In this document: positions 1-7,121 of the stretch, piece by piece | Position numbering within the stretch: the stretch's first letter is position 1 | How the letters are laid out: each line of letters begins with the position of its first letter | Assembly (NCBI GenBank): GCA_002342545.1 | Contig: DDQE01000005.1 | Span: 1-18,791 of the forward strand | Length of the DNA stretch: 18,791 nt | From: Caryophanales bacterium UBA2450 | GTDB lineage: Bacteria; Bacillota_I; Bacilli_A; RFN20; CAG-826 | Direction: 5' to 3' | Program-made: the position numbers and the translations under genes | Notes under the pieces: generated by a model | Seen by the model: only the letters and a program-made list of their open reading frames with translations | Databases searched by the model: none | What the model was told of the DNA's origin: nothing

Positions 1-34
1 AAAATGTGATAATATAAAAAAAGGAGAAAATATA
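1..34 (+). promoter_or_regulatory. Probable -10 region and RBS of the first operon
   Basis: GATAAT at 8-13 is a plausible sigma-A -10 hexamer; its -35 would lie outside the window. AAGGAG at 21-26 is a good Shine-Dalgarno sequence 8 bases before the ATG at 35 and supports that start. Confidence 0.5.
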
Positions 35-1615
35 ATGCGCACAAAATCTTTAATTTTAATAAGCACAACGGCTATGGCTTTTTCAGCAACTTTTATGTTG
101 TGTAACACGAAAAAAGAAACAAAAACCCAAAAGCCAGAAATTGTAGAAATAGATAGTGATTATTTTTTAAATTCAAGTAAGCCATTTAATGAATTTAAAG
201 TTGAAAAACGTGGTGGATATCAAACAGTTGTTAATGCATCTGCTCCTATTAAAAATTTTTATTCAATTGAAAAATTAAGCACTGCAAATCCTTCTGAATA
301 TAAAAATAAAACCCTTTATGCATCTATAGATTCATTAGATACCATTGGTATTGTGACTATAGATTTATGCCTAAAAGATGATCTGACAGGTGAAAATGAT
401 GTTTTTGAGAGGATATATGCTTATCCGACCATTGATAACGAAACTGAAAAATATGATTTAAAATTGGATATTCATGGAAACACAATACTCACAAGCAATA
501 TTGATGTATCAAACAAAATTGATATATCTAAACTAAGTTCAGAGTTATTTGTTATCGATAGACCAATAATTGATATAGGGCTCAAAACAAACGTCCTTTA
601 TCCTATTGTTGACGTTGCATTGGACCTTGTTCAATTTTCGAAAGCTCAAACTATGGTCGCTGGCATTATTAACATACCGTCGTTGTCCTTAACAAATCCT
701 CTGCCTTATTTCTTCTATACTGCCAAAGTCGAATTGGCAAAACAACACTATAACCATAACATAGTTCAAACCAACCAGCCCGGTCACTATATTGATAGTC
801 AAGCAGCCTATGGCAATTTTAAATTTGGCATTTCAGAAAGAAATCTAGGACAATTGAGGGCACCAAATATAGATTCGACTGGATGTGGGATAGTGGCCGC
901 TTATAATATGCTTAAAGACAGCGGTGCAAATATAGATTTCCCATCCTTAATTGCGCTCTATGAAATCTGTGGCGCTGATTTACTTGGCGGTTATCTTGGC
1001 GTTAATCCTGTCCCTGATTATTTAGATACAATAGTTATTCCTGTAGCATCAGCATCGTTATTAGCTGTTTATGCTTCAGTCTTGCAGCCAATTCTCAATT
1101 TAGCTCTAACATTTATCGAGCCATTATTATTTGCTTTGTGTTCTTGGACACCATTAGATTTGATTATACCCTTGATTAGTATAACGGTGGCAGTATCAGC
1201 TGCAACGGCAATAAGGGTAATAATTAATGAATCTGGAAGAGCTGTTAGTGAATTCTTAAATTGGTATAGCACCTATTCTAAAAGCGAAACAGAAATGCTT
1301 CGATTATTTTACGGAAACAAATTACTTGATTACTCATTTACAAACTTTTCTGGCTTCAAAACAAAACTTGCGACAAGAAGCCAAGCAATTATTTGCTTTT
1401 GGAACGGAATGAATGATGATGGAAGCATAGATGTGTCTGACGGTGCTCACTTTATTTATGTAAAATCTAATAGCATAGATTCTTTTGGAAAAGTGCTATT
1501 TGAATCACACAATAACGGAAATAATAATTTGTACGAAGCAAGCCAAATTCAAAACTTCTTTGGAAGCGCACATAGTACAAATCAATTCATTTGGGGCTAT
1601 ATTTTGAGTAATTGA
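35..1615 (+). CDS. Exported papain-fold (C39-like) cysteine peptidase homologue with hydrophobic insert
   Basis: Residues 1-23 form a basic then hydrophobic export signal ending in Cys23; the residues before Cys23 (Phe-Met-Leu) are a poor lipobox, so lipidation is uncertain. Residues 24 to about 265 match nothing I recognise. The C-terminal part has a cysteine-peptidase pattern: Cys284 in STGCGIVAAYNML, His472 in GAHFIYV and Asn493 in ESHNNG, the order and spacing style of C39-like and other papain-fold enzymes. Between Cys and His, residues about 333-395 are strongly hydrophobic and look like three short membrane segments, which is unusual for this fold. The gene starts at ATG 35 behind a good RBS and is followed after one base by the serine protease gene, so the two are co-transcribed. 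Family assignment rests on the catalytic motifs only. The protein could instead be an inactive or processing-type homologue. Confidence 0.62.
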   Translation: MRTKSLILISTTAMAFSATFMLCNTKKETKTQKPEIVEIDSDYFLNSSKPFNEFKVEKRGGYQTVVNASAPIKNFYSIEKLSTANPSEYKNKTLYASIDSLDTIGIVTIDLCLKDDLTGENDVFERIYAYPTIDNETEKYDLKLDIHGNTILTSNIDVSNKIDISKLSSELFVIDRPIIDIGLKTNVLYPIVDVALDLVQFSKAQTMVAGIINIPSLSLTNPLPYFFYTAKVELAKQHYNHNIVQTNQPGHYIDSQAAYGNFKFGISERNLGQLRAPNIDSTGCGIVAAYNMLKDSGANIDFPSLIALYEICGADLLGGYLGVNPVPDYLDTIVIPVASASLLAVYASVLQPILNLALTFIEPLLFALCSWTPLDLIIPLISITVAVSAATAIRVIINESGRAVSEFLNWYSTYSKSETEMLRLFYGNKLLDYSFTNFSGFKTKLATRSQAIICFWNGMNDDGSIDVSDGAHFIYVKSNSIDSFGKVLFESHNNGNNNLYEASQIQNFFGSAHSTNQFIWGYILSN

Positions 1616-1616
1616 C

Positions 1617-2330
1617 ATGAAAATAAAGACTTGGTTTTTTGTTGTCCTATCAACGCTTATTCTTTCTATTACTTGTAATATTGTATTGGGAGTAAAACTT
1701 GCAAAATCGTTGAGTGAAACTGTTTCATTCGATGATTTGCGTGTTTCGTTATTTGAATTAACTATTGAATATAATTTGGAAAAAAATTATGCTACATGTT
1801 TTTCTACCTATGAAAAAGGAATATATGTAACTAATTATCATTCGTTCATATTTTGTGAGGATGATATAGAGAACGCACAAATTACCATAAAAGATTATGA
1901 AGCAAATGTTTGTCAAGTTTATTTATATGGTTTCAATAAGGATAAAGATATAGCTCTATTAAAATCAGATGACTTTTTTTCAAAAAATATAATTGAACTT
2001 AGTGAATCGAACCCAAAAACTGGCGACTTGTGTTATTCTTTTGCAAATGCAAATGGCCTTGGTATATCTTTATACGACGGCTTGATAAGTAACCCAAGCA
2101 TAGAATTAATTGTGGATGGTTACTCCCAAAGATATATTCAAAGTAATCTCCCAGCTTATCCTGGTTGTTCTGGAGGATGCCTTTTAGATAAAAAAGGCTT
2201 TTGCATAGGAATGGTATCTTTTAGAATAAAGGACAAAAATGGTGATCCTATTATTGATTTTTCATATTCTATTCCCTCTAATACTTTAAGAGAAGAAATT
2301 AACAATATTTTAGGAGAATCTCTCAAATGA
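1617..2330 (+). CDS. Membrane-anchored trypsin-like serine protease
   Basis: A 237-residue protein with an N-terminal membrane segment (about residues 5-27) and an extracytoplasmic chymotrypsin-fold domain. All three triad positions are visible: His75 in VTNYHS, Asp111 in KDIALLK and Ser185 in GCSGG. The spacing and the DIALL and GxSGG motifs are those of the Trypsin_2/DegP-like protease domain. No PDZ domain follows, so it is a short single-domain form. It begins one base after the stop of the cysteine peptidase gene with no clear RBS of its own, which points to translational coupling, and overlaps the next gene by four bases (ATGA). The set of two surface proteases and a lipoprotein suggests a joint extracellular job such as processing or degrading peptides; the substrate is unknown. 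Confidence 0.82.
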   Translation: MKIKTWFFVVLSTLILSITCNIVLGVKLAKSLSETVSFDDLRVSLFELTIEYNLEKNYATCFSTYEKGIYVTNYHSFIFCEDDIENAQITIKDYEANVCQVYLYGFNKDKDIALLKSDDFFSKNIIELSESNPKTGDLCYSFANANGLGISLYDGLISNPSIELIVDGYSQRYIQSNLPAYPGCSGGCLLDKKGFCIGMVSFRIKDKNGDPIIDFSYSIPSNTLREEINNILGESLK

Positions 2331-3031
2331 ATATAGCAAAAAAGATTATTGCCTTTCTTTCTTTGACATTGCTGTGTGTTTCATGCACACCGAATAATAA
2401 GCAGTTATCTCATGATGATTTTGAAAGTTACTATTTCACTAAATGGACTAAAGATGATAATAGTTTTGCTTTTTACGCTGAAGGGAAAGGGAGACCGTGG
2501 TATGGCGTAGGCTATTTTGAGAATGATGAAACGAGATTTCAAGTTGATACTGTGTATCACTTAGTTCATTTGACCATGATAATACACAATAACGCGGTCA
2601 GATTTGAATATGATTTAGAAAAAGTTATAAATGACAATAGTTGGGATGGTACTATTCGTGCCTATAATAATAAAACTGAAGAAGATTTTTGCTTGCACCC
2701 AGAGCCAATTGGGTTGGATGAAATAGATTTAAATCATTTTATGACAACAAATCTTATAAATGAAGAAAAGAACGTTTCTTTCTATTTTCATGAAAAAAGT
2801 AGTCATGAACAATGCAATGTTTGGCTATGTCATGAAGGAGATGAACAGTATTCTCTTTCTTTTGGAGAGGATAGATCATTTGTAATTACTAATCAAACTG
2901 AAATAGTCACAGGCACATATGTTCCTAACTATGAATTTGTAAAACTAATATTTAACGATAATGAAATATTCGAACAAGATGAATTAATTCTAAATTATTC
3001 TTTTGGCGACGATTCGATGCAAATGAATTAA
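2327..3031 (+). CDS. Lipoprotein of unknown function in the protease operon
   Basis: A 234-residue protein with a type II signal peptide: basic start, hydrophobic core, then LLCVSC with Cys20 as the probable lipidated residue. The mature part is acidic and rich in aromatic and charged residues, with alternating beta-like segments, and matches no family I know. The start overlaps the stop of the serine protease gene (ATGA at 2327-2330), and AGGAGA at 2312-2317 serves as RBS, so the three genes form one transcription unit. A second, unrelated-looking lipoprotein follows the other cysteine peptidase at 12485. An inhibitor, chaperone or substrate-binding partner for the protease is possible but is inference only. 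Confidence 0.75.
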   Translation: MNIAKKIIAFLSLTLLCVSCTPNNKQLSHDDFESYYFTKWTKDDNSFAFYAEGKGRPWYGVGYFENDETRFQVDTVYHLVHLTMIIHNNAVRFEYDLEKVINDNSWDGTIRAYNNKTEEDFCLHPEPIGLDEIDLNHFMTTNLINEEKNVSFYFHEKSSHEQCNVWLCHEGDEQYSLSFGEDRSFVITNQTEIVTGTYVPNYEFVKLIFNDNEIFEQDELILNYSFGDDSMQMN

Positions 3032-3161
3032 GCACAATCTCTAGGACAAGCAATTCACTTTTTAATAATTTCTAGTTTCACTAATGTACGTTGTCTATCA
3101 TAGAATAAAAAACAAATTGAAACCTTGAGACATAGATTTCTTTTTCTCAATATGGATGAAT

Positions 3162-3331
3162 GATTTAAAGCCTCGCGTCTATCCAGTTTTTTTCTAGTGC
3201 ATATAAGTTGCCTTAAAAAGGTTAAAAAATTGGGTCAAATAAGATAAATGCTAAAGGGTTGAAATTTACTTAACTTATTCTTATATATAAATATAAGATA
3301 AAAAGAAAATGCACACACAATTTGTATGTGC
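3162..3331. repeat. Copy A of a diverged direct repeat (T-arm-like 14-mer to hairpin)
   Basis: Begins with GATTTAAAGCCTCG at 3162-3175 and ends with the hairpin at 3311-3331. Copy B (13705-13882) has GATTTAAACCCTCG and a hairpin at nearly the same distance (149 versus 152 bases from the start of the 14-mer). The 14-mer is 12/14 identical to the T-arm region of the tRNA-Ser gene (13911-13924). The last roughly 60 bases before and through the hairpin also align, and the similarity stops where the tRNA 3' end would begin. It may be an old attachment-site or island-boundary duplication; the middle part is too diverged to be sure. Confidence 0.45.
3300..3331 (-). terminator. Rho-independent terminator, minus strand
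   Basis: The arms 3311-3319 and 3323-3331 pair over nine positions around a three-base loop. The only imperfect pair is a G-U wobble in minus-strand RNA but would be a C-A mismatch in plus-strand RNA, so it works in the minus direction. A T-rich tract follows on that strand (3310 down to about 3300). It probably ended a minus-strand gene now reduced to remnants at 3432-3760. Confidence 0.6.
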
Positions 3332-3431
3332 CACGACAATCAATTATACCCTTAAATGTCACAACGCTGACATATCACAATAAAAAAGAGGAATTGCCTT
3401 CTTATAGTTGATGTAAATACCATATCGGAAC

Positions 3432-3569
3432 TTATGCTTCGTTTTTTATATAGTAAATTTCTCCTTGAACCATAATGTTATCATAAATGGTTTTGATAGT
3501 TGATATATCACTCGCATCATCTAATGTAATGGGTTGCTTTAGAACTGAGTAGAATTCTTTTGAGTAGTT
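3432..3569 (-). pseudogene. C-terminal remnant of an unidentified minus-strand gene
   Basis: The minus strand reads a protein-like 45-residue stretch (NYSKEFYSVLKQPITLDD at its start, then DNIMVQGEIYYIKNEA at its end) closed by a stop at 3432-3434, but with no start codon and an in-frame stop just upstream. It sits directly before the minus-strand terminator at 3311-3331, as the end of a real gene would. Another minus-strand frame upstream (about 3520-3700) contains GTKNGTNV, which resembles linkers near the C terminus of some AlbA_2/HTH regulators, though this is weak. I read the area as one decayed gene broken by frameshifts. The parent family is not identified. Confidence 0.35.
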
Positions 3570-3819
3570 TCAAGTTGATTTTATTAACATTAGTGCCATT
3601 TTTAGTGCCATTTTTGGCACCAATGTTTTGTATTAGTATCGGAGGTGGCACTTCATTATGCATGTTGCAAGACATATTTCCTTTCATAAGCAGTAATCTA
3701 TATGACGAAATACAAAAATGCCAAACATTATCTCAATATGATTTATTAGAAACGAAACTTTGAAATAGAAAAATAACTAAAAAATATGGCTGCCATTTTA
3801 AATAATTTGCCGATAGTAT
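3570..3819. other. Intergenic region downstream of the integrase gene
   Basis: No gene supported. A plus-strand open frame at 3560-3763 has only a TTG start without RBS, and its hydrophobic run comes from a short DNA repeat (GTGCCATTTTT twice). Fragments of minus-strand coding sequence may extend from the remnant at 3432-3569. Confidence 0.5.
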
Positions 3820-4731
3820 TCATAATTTAAACTTGTTTCTAAAGTTATATTTATCAAGCACATTTTTCTTTCTTTTGAAATCGACATGTGTATATATTTC
3901 AGTAGTGGATATTGATGAATGACCCATCAGTTCTTGAACAGTTCTCAAATCACCACCATTTGATAAAAGATTTGTGGCAAAAGTATGTCTTAGACAATGA
4001 GGGGTATATGTACTAGAAATATGCAACTCTTTCAGCAATTGTTTAAACAGTGAATCTATTGAATGAGTTCCTAGTTTTTCTTTATATTTGTTTAAAAAAA
4101 GATAATCGTTTTGGCATTCAACATTTTTTCTTATTCTCCAATATCTTTGAAGATTAGACCAGCAATCATTGTTTGGAATATAGGCAATCCTTTCTTTCTT
4201 CCCTTTTCCATGAATGAGAATTATTCTGCTGGCAAAGTCAATGTCGTTGATTTTAATGGTACTTGCTTCATTGATACGGATACCAGTAGTTATTAGCAAA
4301 TCAAATAACGCTAAATCGCGATTAGATTTGAAGTAATCATACATAGATGCGCATTTGCTTCTTTGATTATATAAGTGAAAGAGCATTTTTTTGATGATTG
4401 ATACCGGTATTGTCTTTGGGATGCTTTTTTCATCTTTAATGTTCAAAACAATCTCCTTGGTGTAATTGACTTTAATTTTCTTATTAACATTTAAATAATC
4501 CAAAAATAACGATATCGATATTCTTTTCCTTTTTATTGATGAAGCTTTATAACCACCTTTTATTAGCGATTGAAAATAAGATGCAACTGTCATTTTGCTT
4601 AACAATTTTTCCTTAAAATGCGAAATGAATAAAGATACATCATACTTATATGCACTTATTGTTTCTTTGCTCTTGTTGGATGATGATTTCAAATGATCTA
4701 CATATTCATCCAATAATTTTGTCAATTTCAT
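3820..4731 (-). CDS. Tyrosine recombinase / integrase (XerC/D-like)
   Basis: A 303-residue phage-type integrase. Residues about 1-95 form the helical core-binding domain, and about 105-300 the catalytic domain. All catalytic positions are present: Arg152 (TTGIRINEAS), Lys176 (HGKGKKER), His245 and Arg248 (HCLRHTFATNL), His271 (MGHSSISTTEIY) and the nucleophile Tyr280. Size and motif spacing match XerC/XerD-like enzymes and small integrative-element or invertase recombinases. The start at 4731 is supported by a strong RBS (CAGGAGGAA on the minus strand, about 4743-4751). It is transcribed away from the inverted-repeat module at 4791-6456 and lies about 9 kb from the tRNA-Ser gene. It could integrate an island at that tRNA or act on the nearby inverted repeat; the sequence does not decide between them. 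A short scrap of a related gene is present at 7806-7864. Confidence 0.93.
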   Translation of the reverse strand: MKLTKLLDEYVDHLKSSSNKSKETISAYKYDVSLFISHFKEKLLSKMTVASYFQSLIKGGYKASSIKRKRISISLFLDYLNVNKKIKVNYTKEIVLNIKDEKSIPKTIPVSIIKKMLFHLYNQRSKCASMYDYFKSNRDLALFDLLITTGIRINEASTIKINDIDFASRIILIHGKGKKERIAYIPNNDCWSNLQRYWRIRKNVECQNDYLFLNKYKEKLGTHSIDSLFKQLLKELHISSTYTPHCLRHTFATNLLSNGGDLRTVQELMGHSSISTTEIYTHVDFKRKKNVLDKYNFRNKFKL

Positions 4732-4757
4732 GCTTTCTGTTCCTCCTGTTTTTTTGT

Positions 4758-4786
4758 TTGTAAATATAACAAGAAATTGATAAAAT
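4758..4786 (+). promoter_or_regulatory. Candidate promoter for the membrane module
   Basis: TTGTAA at 4758-4763 and TAAAAT at 4781-4786 are separated by 17 bases. Transcription would start just inside the 20-bp repeat that begins at 4791. Confidence 0.4.
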
Positions 4787-4790
4787 TTTG

Positions 4791-4810
4791 TTACAGTAAT
4801 TAGGAATTAT
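4791..4810 (+). repeat. Left arm of a perfect 20-bp inverted repeat
   Basis: This 20-mer (TTACAGTAATTAGGAATTAT) is present as an exact reverse complement at 6437-6456. Similarity extends at roughly 80% on both sides, through the start codons of the two outer genes. AGGA within it (4802-4805) is the likely RBS for the ATG at 4817, so the repeat may simply be a shared leader. Its position beside a tyrosine recombinase also allows a recombination site. Confidence 0.9.
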
Positions 4811-4816
4811 GGGAAT

Positions 4817-5359
4817 ATGGAAATTGTTCAAAAAACGGAAAAAGATTTAAATATTAGTCAAGCCTACTTCCAGGATTGCATTATTAGAGAAATGAATCGT
4901 GTACAAGAAATAATTGATAACGCATCTGAATCTTGTTATAGAATGATCATTTCGTTTTTACCACTTTATATAGCAGCCTATGGCATTGTTATTCAGACTT
5001 TTGTAAATTGTCGTTGGAGCAAAAACATCGGAATTATAATTACAGTATTTCTTACAATATTATTTATTATATTTTTGGTGGCTCGCAATCATTACAAAGC
5101 ATATAAACGACAATATGTTTTTAGAAAGGTTATGGTAGACCTAGAGGCCTTATATGAAAATGTCACAATTAATTATTTAGAAACAAAAAATATTCTGAAT
5201 GGAACAAACATTGTTGAATATTCGCGTTTGTTGTCTTTAAAATACGATAAGAATCTCTTTTGTACAGAATCAAAGTGTAGGGTTATAAAAGAATTATTAT
5301 ATTTATTCTTTTGCGCATTAATTACAATAGCAACCTGTTTAGTAATTATTTTTCTATGA
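4817..5359 (+). CDS. Three-segment membrane protein of unknown function
   Basis: A 180-residue protein with an amphipathic N-terminal region (1-40), membrane segments at about 43-63 and 71-89, a charged cytoplasmic helical region (90-155) that begins HYKAYKRQY, and a C-terminal membrane segment at about 159-180. The early two-helix hairpin followed by a charged helical part recalls SLATT-type and other small membrane effectors of bacterial conflict systems, but I see no diagnostic motif, so that is only an analogy. The start follows AGGA (4802-4805) with 11 bases between. Its stop overlaps the next gene's start (ATGA at 5356-5359), so the two proteins are probably made in fixed ratio. The convergent gene at 5774-6430 has the same plan of helices and the same leader. 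Confidence 0.72.
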   Translation: MEIVQKTEKDLNISQAYFQDCIIREMNRVQEIIDNASESCYRMIISFLPLYIAAYGIVIQTFVNCRWSKNIGIIITVFLTILFIIFLVARNHYKAYKRQYVFRKVMVDLEALYENVTINYLETKNILNGTNIVEYSRLLSLKYDKNLFCTESKCRVIKELLYLFFCALITIATCLVIIFL

Positions 5360-5769
5360 CATATATTGCATACAAAACATCTTCCCTTCGTAAAGAGGTT
5401 GCAAAAAAGGGATTTAATATAGATGCTTTTCAAAATTATATAAAGAATAATAAAGGCGAAAATCTATATTTTGAACAGTTGTTGTTGGTTTTTAAAGATA
5501 TGTATAATAGCAATTTTCATCTTGAAGTTGATAATAAATTCAAAGCCGCTTATTCGAAAGGCGAAACGATAATATTAATCTTGATTAGCGATTATAACGA
5601 TTCTGTTGGCAGGTGGCAAGGAATAGAATTGATGATTGCTGCAAAATATAAAGCGGAGATTTACCTTGTTGACAATTGCCTTTTTGTTACACAAATGCTT
5701 AATGGAATCAAAAACAAAAAAGCAATTATTGAAGCCTTGGATTATAAAAAATATAGAAGAATTATTTAA
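5356..5769 (+). CDS. Small soluble alpha/beta protein, possibly TIR-like
   Basis: A 137-residue cytosolic protein. The ATG at 5356 is chosen because it overlaps the stop of the upstream membrane-protein gene (ATGA), although the reading frame stays open further upstream. Residues 71-105 show a beta strand (TIILILISDY), a turn with DSVGRW, an amphipathic helix (QGIELMIAAKY) and a second strand (EIYLVD). That order, with Trp and Glu at the start of the helix, is reminiscent of TIR-like and nucleoside-deoxyribosyltransferase-like folds (compare W..(Y/W)EI..A in ThsB-type proteins). The match is by eye and weak, and the N-terminal 70 residues do not show the usual TIR first strand clearly. Coupling to a membrane protein suggests a sensor/effector pair. 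Unknown function is the safe label. Confidence 0.6.
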   Translation: MTYIAYKTSSLRKEVAKKGFNIDAFQNYIKNNKGENLYFEQLLLVFKDMYNSNFHLEVDNKFKAAYSKGETIILILISDYNDSVGRWQGIELMIAAKYKAEIYLVDNCLFVTQMLNGIKNKKAIIEALDYKKYRRII

Positions 5770-5773
5770 AAAA

Positions 5774-6430
5774 TTATTTTGCAAAACAGCATAATATAAT
5801 CGCGAAAATAATAATAGACAAGGACAAAACAAAAATAGAGATATAATAAGGTAAGATTGATTTGCTTAAAAAGCAATTAATAATGCGCGTTCTTTTTATC
5901 TTGCTAAAATCATTGAGTTCATTGATTGATTTTGGTGTAATTCCACAGCTTTTTTCTACATAATCGACACTATCACTCCACTTGCTACCGCCATACTCTT
6001 TTGTCTTCAGAGAAAGAATAGGAAATATAGCCGAGTCAACTTCATCTGTACCCAATGGGTTTTTAACACCAAGTGTCCCATATAGCATGTAATATTGTTT
6101 TTTCATGCCAGCGTATTCATACATGTTTACATATCCTCTCTCTATAGAAAGATAATATGAAGATAGATAAGCAAAACAAAAGACGACAATAAAAGTCGCG
6201 CTGAAAAAGATAGCGGTTATTGACCAAATGTAATTCATAGATGAGATACTAGGGTGTAAAAATGAAGACGAATTTCCATTTACTTCAAAAAGCTTAAAAA
6301 AGGCTGAACCATAATAAGCGGCAATTAGACCTATAACCAAGGAAAGACAAATTGATTTTAAAGTTGTCCCTATAGTCGATAGTCTATTGATTATTGCTTG
6401 ACAGTTAGATTGCAATACATCTCTTTTCAT
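5774..6430 (-). CDS. Three-segment membrane protein, convergent partner
   Basis: A 218-residue protein with membrane segments at about 26-46, 67-92 and 192-215 and a soluble region (93-190) between the second and third. Directly after the second segment comes YYLSIERGYVNMYEYAG, comparable in place to the charged helix of the protein at 4817-5359; the two may be distant paralogues with equal layout. The leader is a near copy of the one at 4791: AGGA sits 11 bases before the ATG, inside the 20-bp inverted repeat (6437-6456). It converges on the soluble-protein gene with only four bases between the two stop codons and no terminator between them. The family is not recognised; small membrane effectors of defence systems are one possibility. 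Confidence 0.7.
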   Translation of the reverse strand: MKRDVLQSNCQAIINRLSTIGTTLKSICLSLVIGLIAAYYGSAFFKLFEVNGNSSSFLHPSISSMNYIWSITAIFFSATFIVVFCFAYLSSYYLSIERGYVNMYEYAGMKKQYYMLYGTLGVKNPLGTDEVDSAIFPILSLKTKEYGGSKWSDSVDYVEKSCGITPKSINELNDFSKIKRTRIINCFLSKSILPYYISIFVLSLSIIIFAIILCCFAK

Positions 6431-6436
6431 ATTTCA

Positions 6437-6456
6437 ATAATTCCTAATTACTGTAA
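6437..6456 (-). repeat. Right arm of the perfect 20-bp inverted repeat
   Basis: Exact reverse complement of 4791-4810, lying just upstream of the minus-strand gene that starts at 6430. On the minus strand a TAATAT -10-like hexamer precedes it, so this arm too has a promoter-like sequence outside the bounded segment. Confidence 0.9.
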
Positions 6457-6540
6457 GAAAATATTAATAACTGATTGTTTGGCAATAAAACAACATTGTT
6501 TACAACAAACACGGTTTAACGATGTATAATATTTTTAAAT

Positions 6541-6810
6541 ATGTGGAAAAAGAAAAATGCAATCAAATCTCTAAACTGGTCTTTATCTATTTCTTCATTT
6601 ATCGGAGCGCTTTTGTCTTTTATATTACTTCCAAGTAATTTTTGGCGGATTGGGCTAATTATATTTGTAGCAACATTTATAATAGTGTTCTTCGCAATAT
6701 ATTTAGTTTTGAGATTCAAGAAACGCCATAGAATCTCTGGCAGAGGCTCGGTTTTTATTGAATCTAGGTATGGTAATGAAATGTTTCGCAAAATACGTAA
6801 AAAAGCATAA
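6541..6810 (+). CDS. Small two-helix membrane protein, possibly truncated
   Basis: An 89-residue protein: basic N terminus (MWKKKNAIKS), membrane helices at about 12-31 and 36-58, and a basic tail containing SVFIESRYGNEMF. The plan of two helices followed by a short beta-like start resembles the N-terminal part of larger membrane effectors in which a macro or other sensor domain follows two helices. Here the frame ends after about 30 residues, so it is either a natural small protein or a truncated remnant. A good -10 hexamer (TATAAT, 6525-6530) lies only 10 bases before the ATG, with no RBS, so the message may be leaderless. Family not recognised. Confidence 0.55.
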   Translation: MWKKKNAIKSLNWSLSISSFIGALLSFILLPSNFWRIGLIIFVATFIIVFFAIYLVLRFKKRHRISGRGSVFIESRYGNEMFRKIRKKA

Positions 6811-6888
6811 AAAAGATGTTTTTAACTAACTCTATACTAAAAAATTTTTAAATACTGATTTCCGAGTCATATGAATTAAAAAATAATG

Positions 6889-6916
6889 TTGAAATTATAA
6901 ATATGTGCGCTAAAAT
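6889..6916 (+). promoter_or_regulatory. Candidate promoter for the 54-residue gene and GNAT-like gene
   Basis: TTGAAA at 6889-6894 and TAAAAT at 6911-6916 with a 16-base spacer, about 23 bases before the ATG at 6940. Confidence 0.45.
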
Positions 6917-6939
6917 AAAATCGTAGAGATATAGTTGAA

Positions 6940-7104
6940 ATGGCAAAAGAAGAAATTAAATTTAAAAAAAATGTAATCAAGACAATCAATGAAATGTTCG
7001 GCGATTCAAAAAAGATTATTTCCTTAATCGAAGATAAAGATATATGTTTTGCTGTGAAGAACGGTTTTTCTGTCGAAACATTCATTGAAGGACTTGTTTT
7101 CTAA
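6940..7104 (+). CDS. 54-residue protein of unknown function
   Basis: A short open frame from ATG 6940 to TAA 7102-7104 reading MAKEEIKFKKNVIKTINEMF at its start and ending in VETFIEGLVF. The charged first half and hydrophobic spacing suggest a small helical protein. It has a good promoter candidate just upstream and is followed after 17 bases by the GNAT-like gene, so the two are likely co-transcribed. The RBS is weak. A regulator or antitoxin-like role for a small protein before a GNAT gene is conceivable, but I see no ribbon-helix-helix pattern and do not claim it. Confidence 0.5.
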   Translation: MAKEEIKFKKNVIKTINEMFGDSKKIISLIEDKDICFAVKNGFSVETFIEGLVF

Positions 7105-7121
7105 TACATCTATCAATAACT

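Larger units (their letters stand above)
3032..3431. other. Non-coding tail of the first operon
   Basis: No convincing gene is present. The stretch holds a tRNA T-arm-like 14-mer (3162-3175) and a minus-strand terminator hairpin (3311-3331), both listed separately. No clear plus-strand terminator follows the lipoprotein gene. Parts of 3151-3345 resemble 13694-13895 in the same orientation. Confidence 0.6.

Noticed and set aside
1069..1272. Minus-strand open frame inside the first peptidase gene
   Set aside because: Lies opposite the hydrophobic coding stretch and has no start signals.
3560..3763. Plus-strand open frame of 67 codons with a hydrophobic start
   Set aside because: Only a TTG start, no RBS, and the hydrophobic run is produced by a small tandem DNA repeat; the minus strand looks more coding-like here.
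5173..5433. Minus-strand frame across the junction of the membrane-protein and small-protein genes
   Set aside because: The plus-strand pair with ATGA coupling explains the region better.
6516..6791. Minus-strand frame opposite the two-helix protein
   Set aside because: The plus-strand frame has TATAAT upstream and a normal membrane-protein layout; the minus frame has neither.
6935..6948. 14-mer (TTGAAATGGCAAAA) shared with 13759-13772
   Set aside because: Short AT-rich match without further similarity around it; probably chance.
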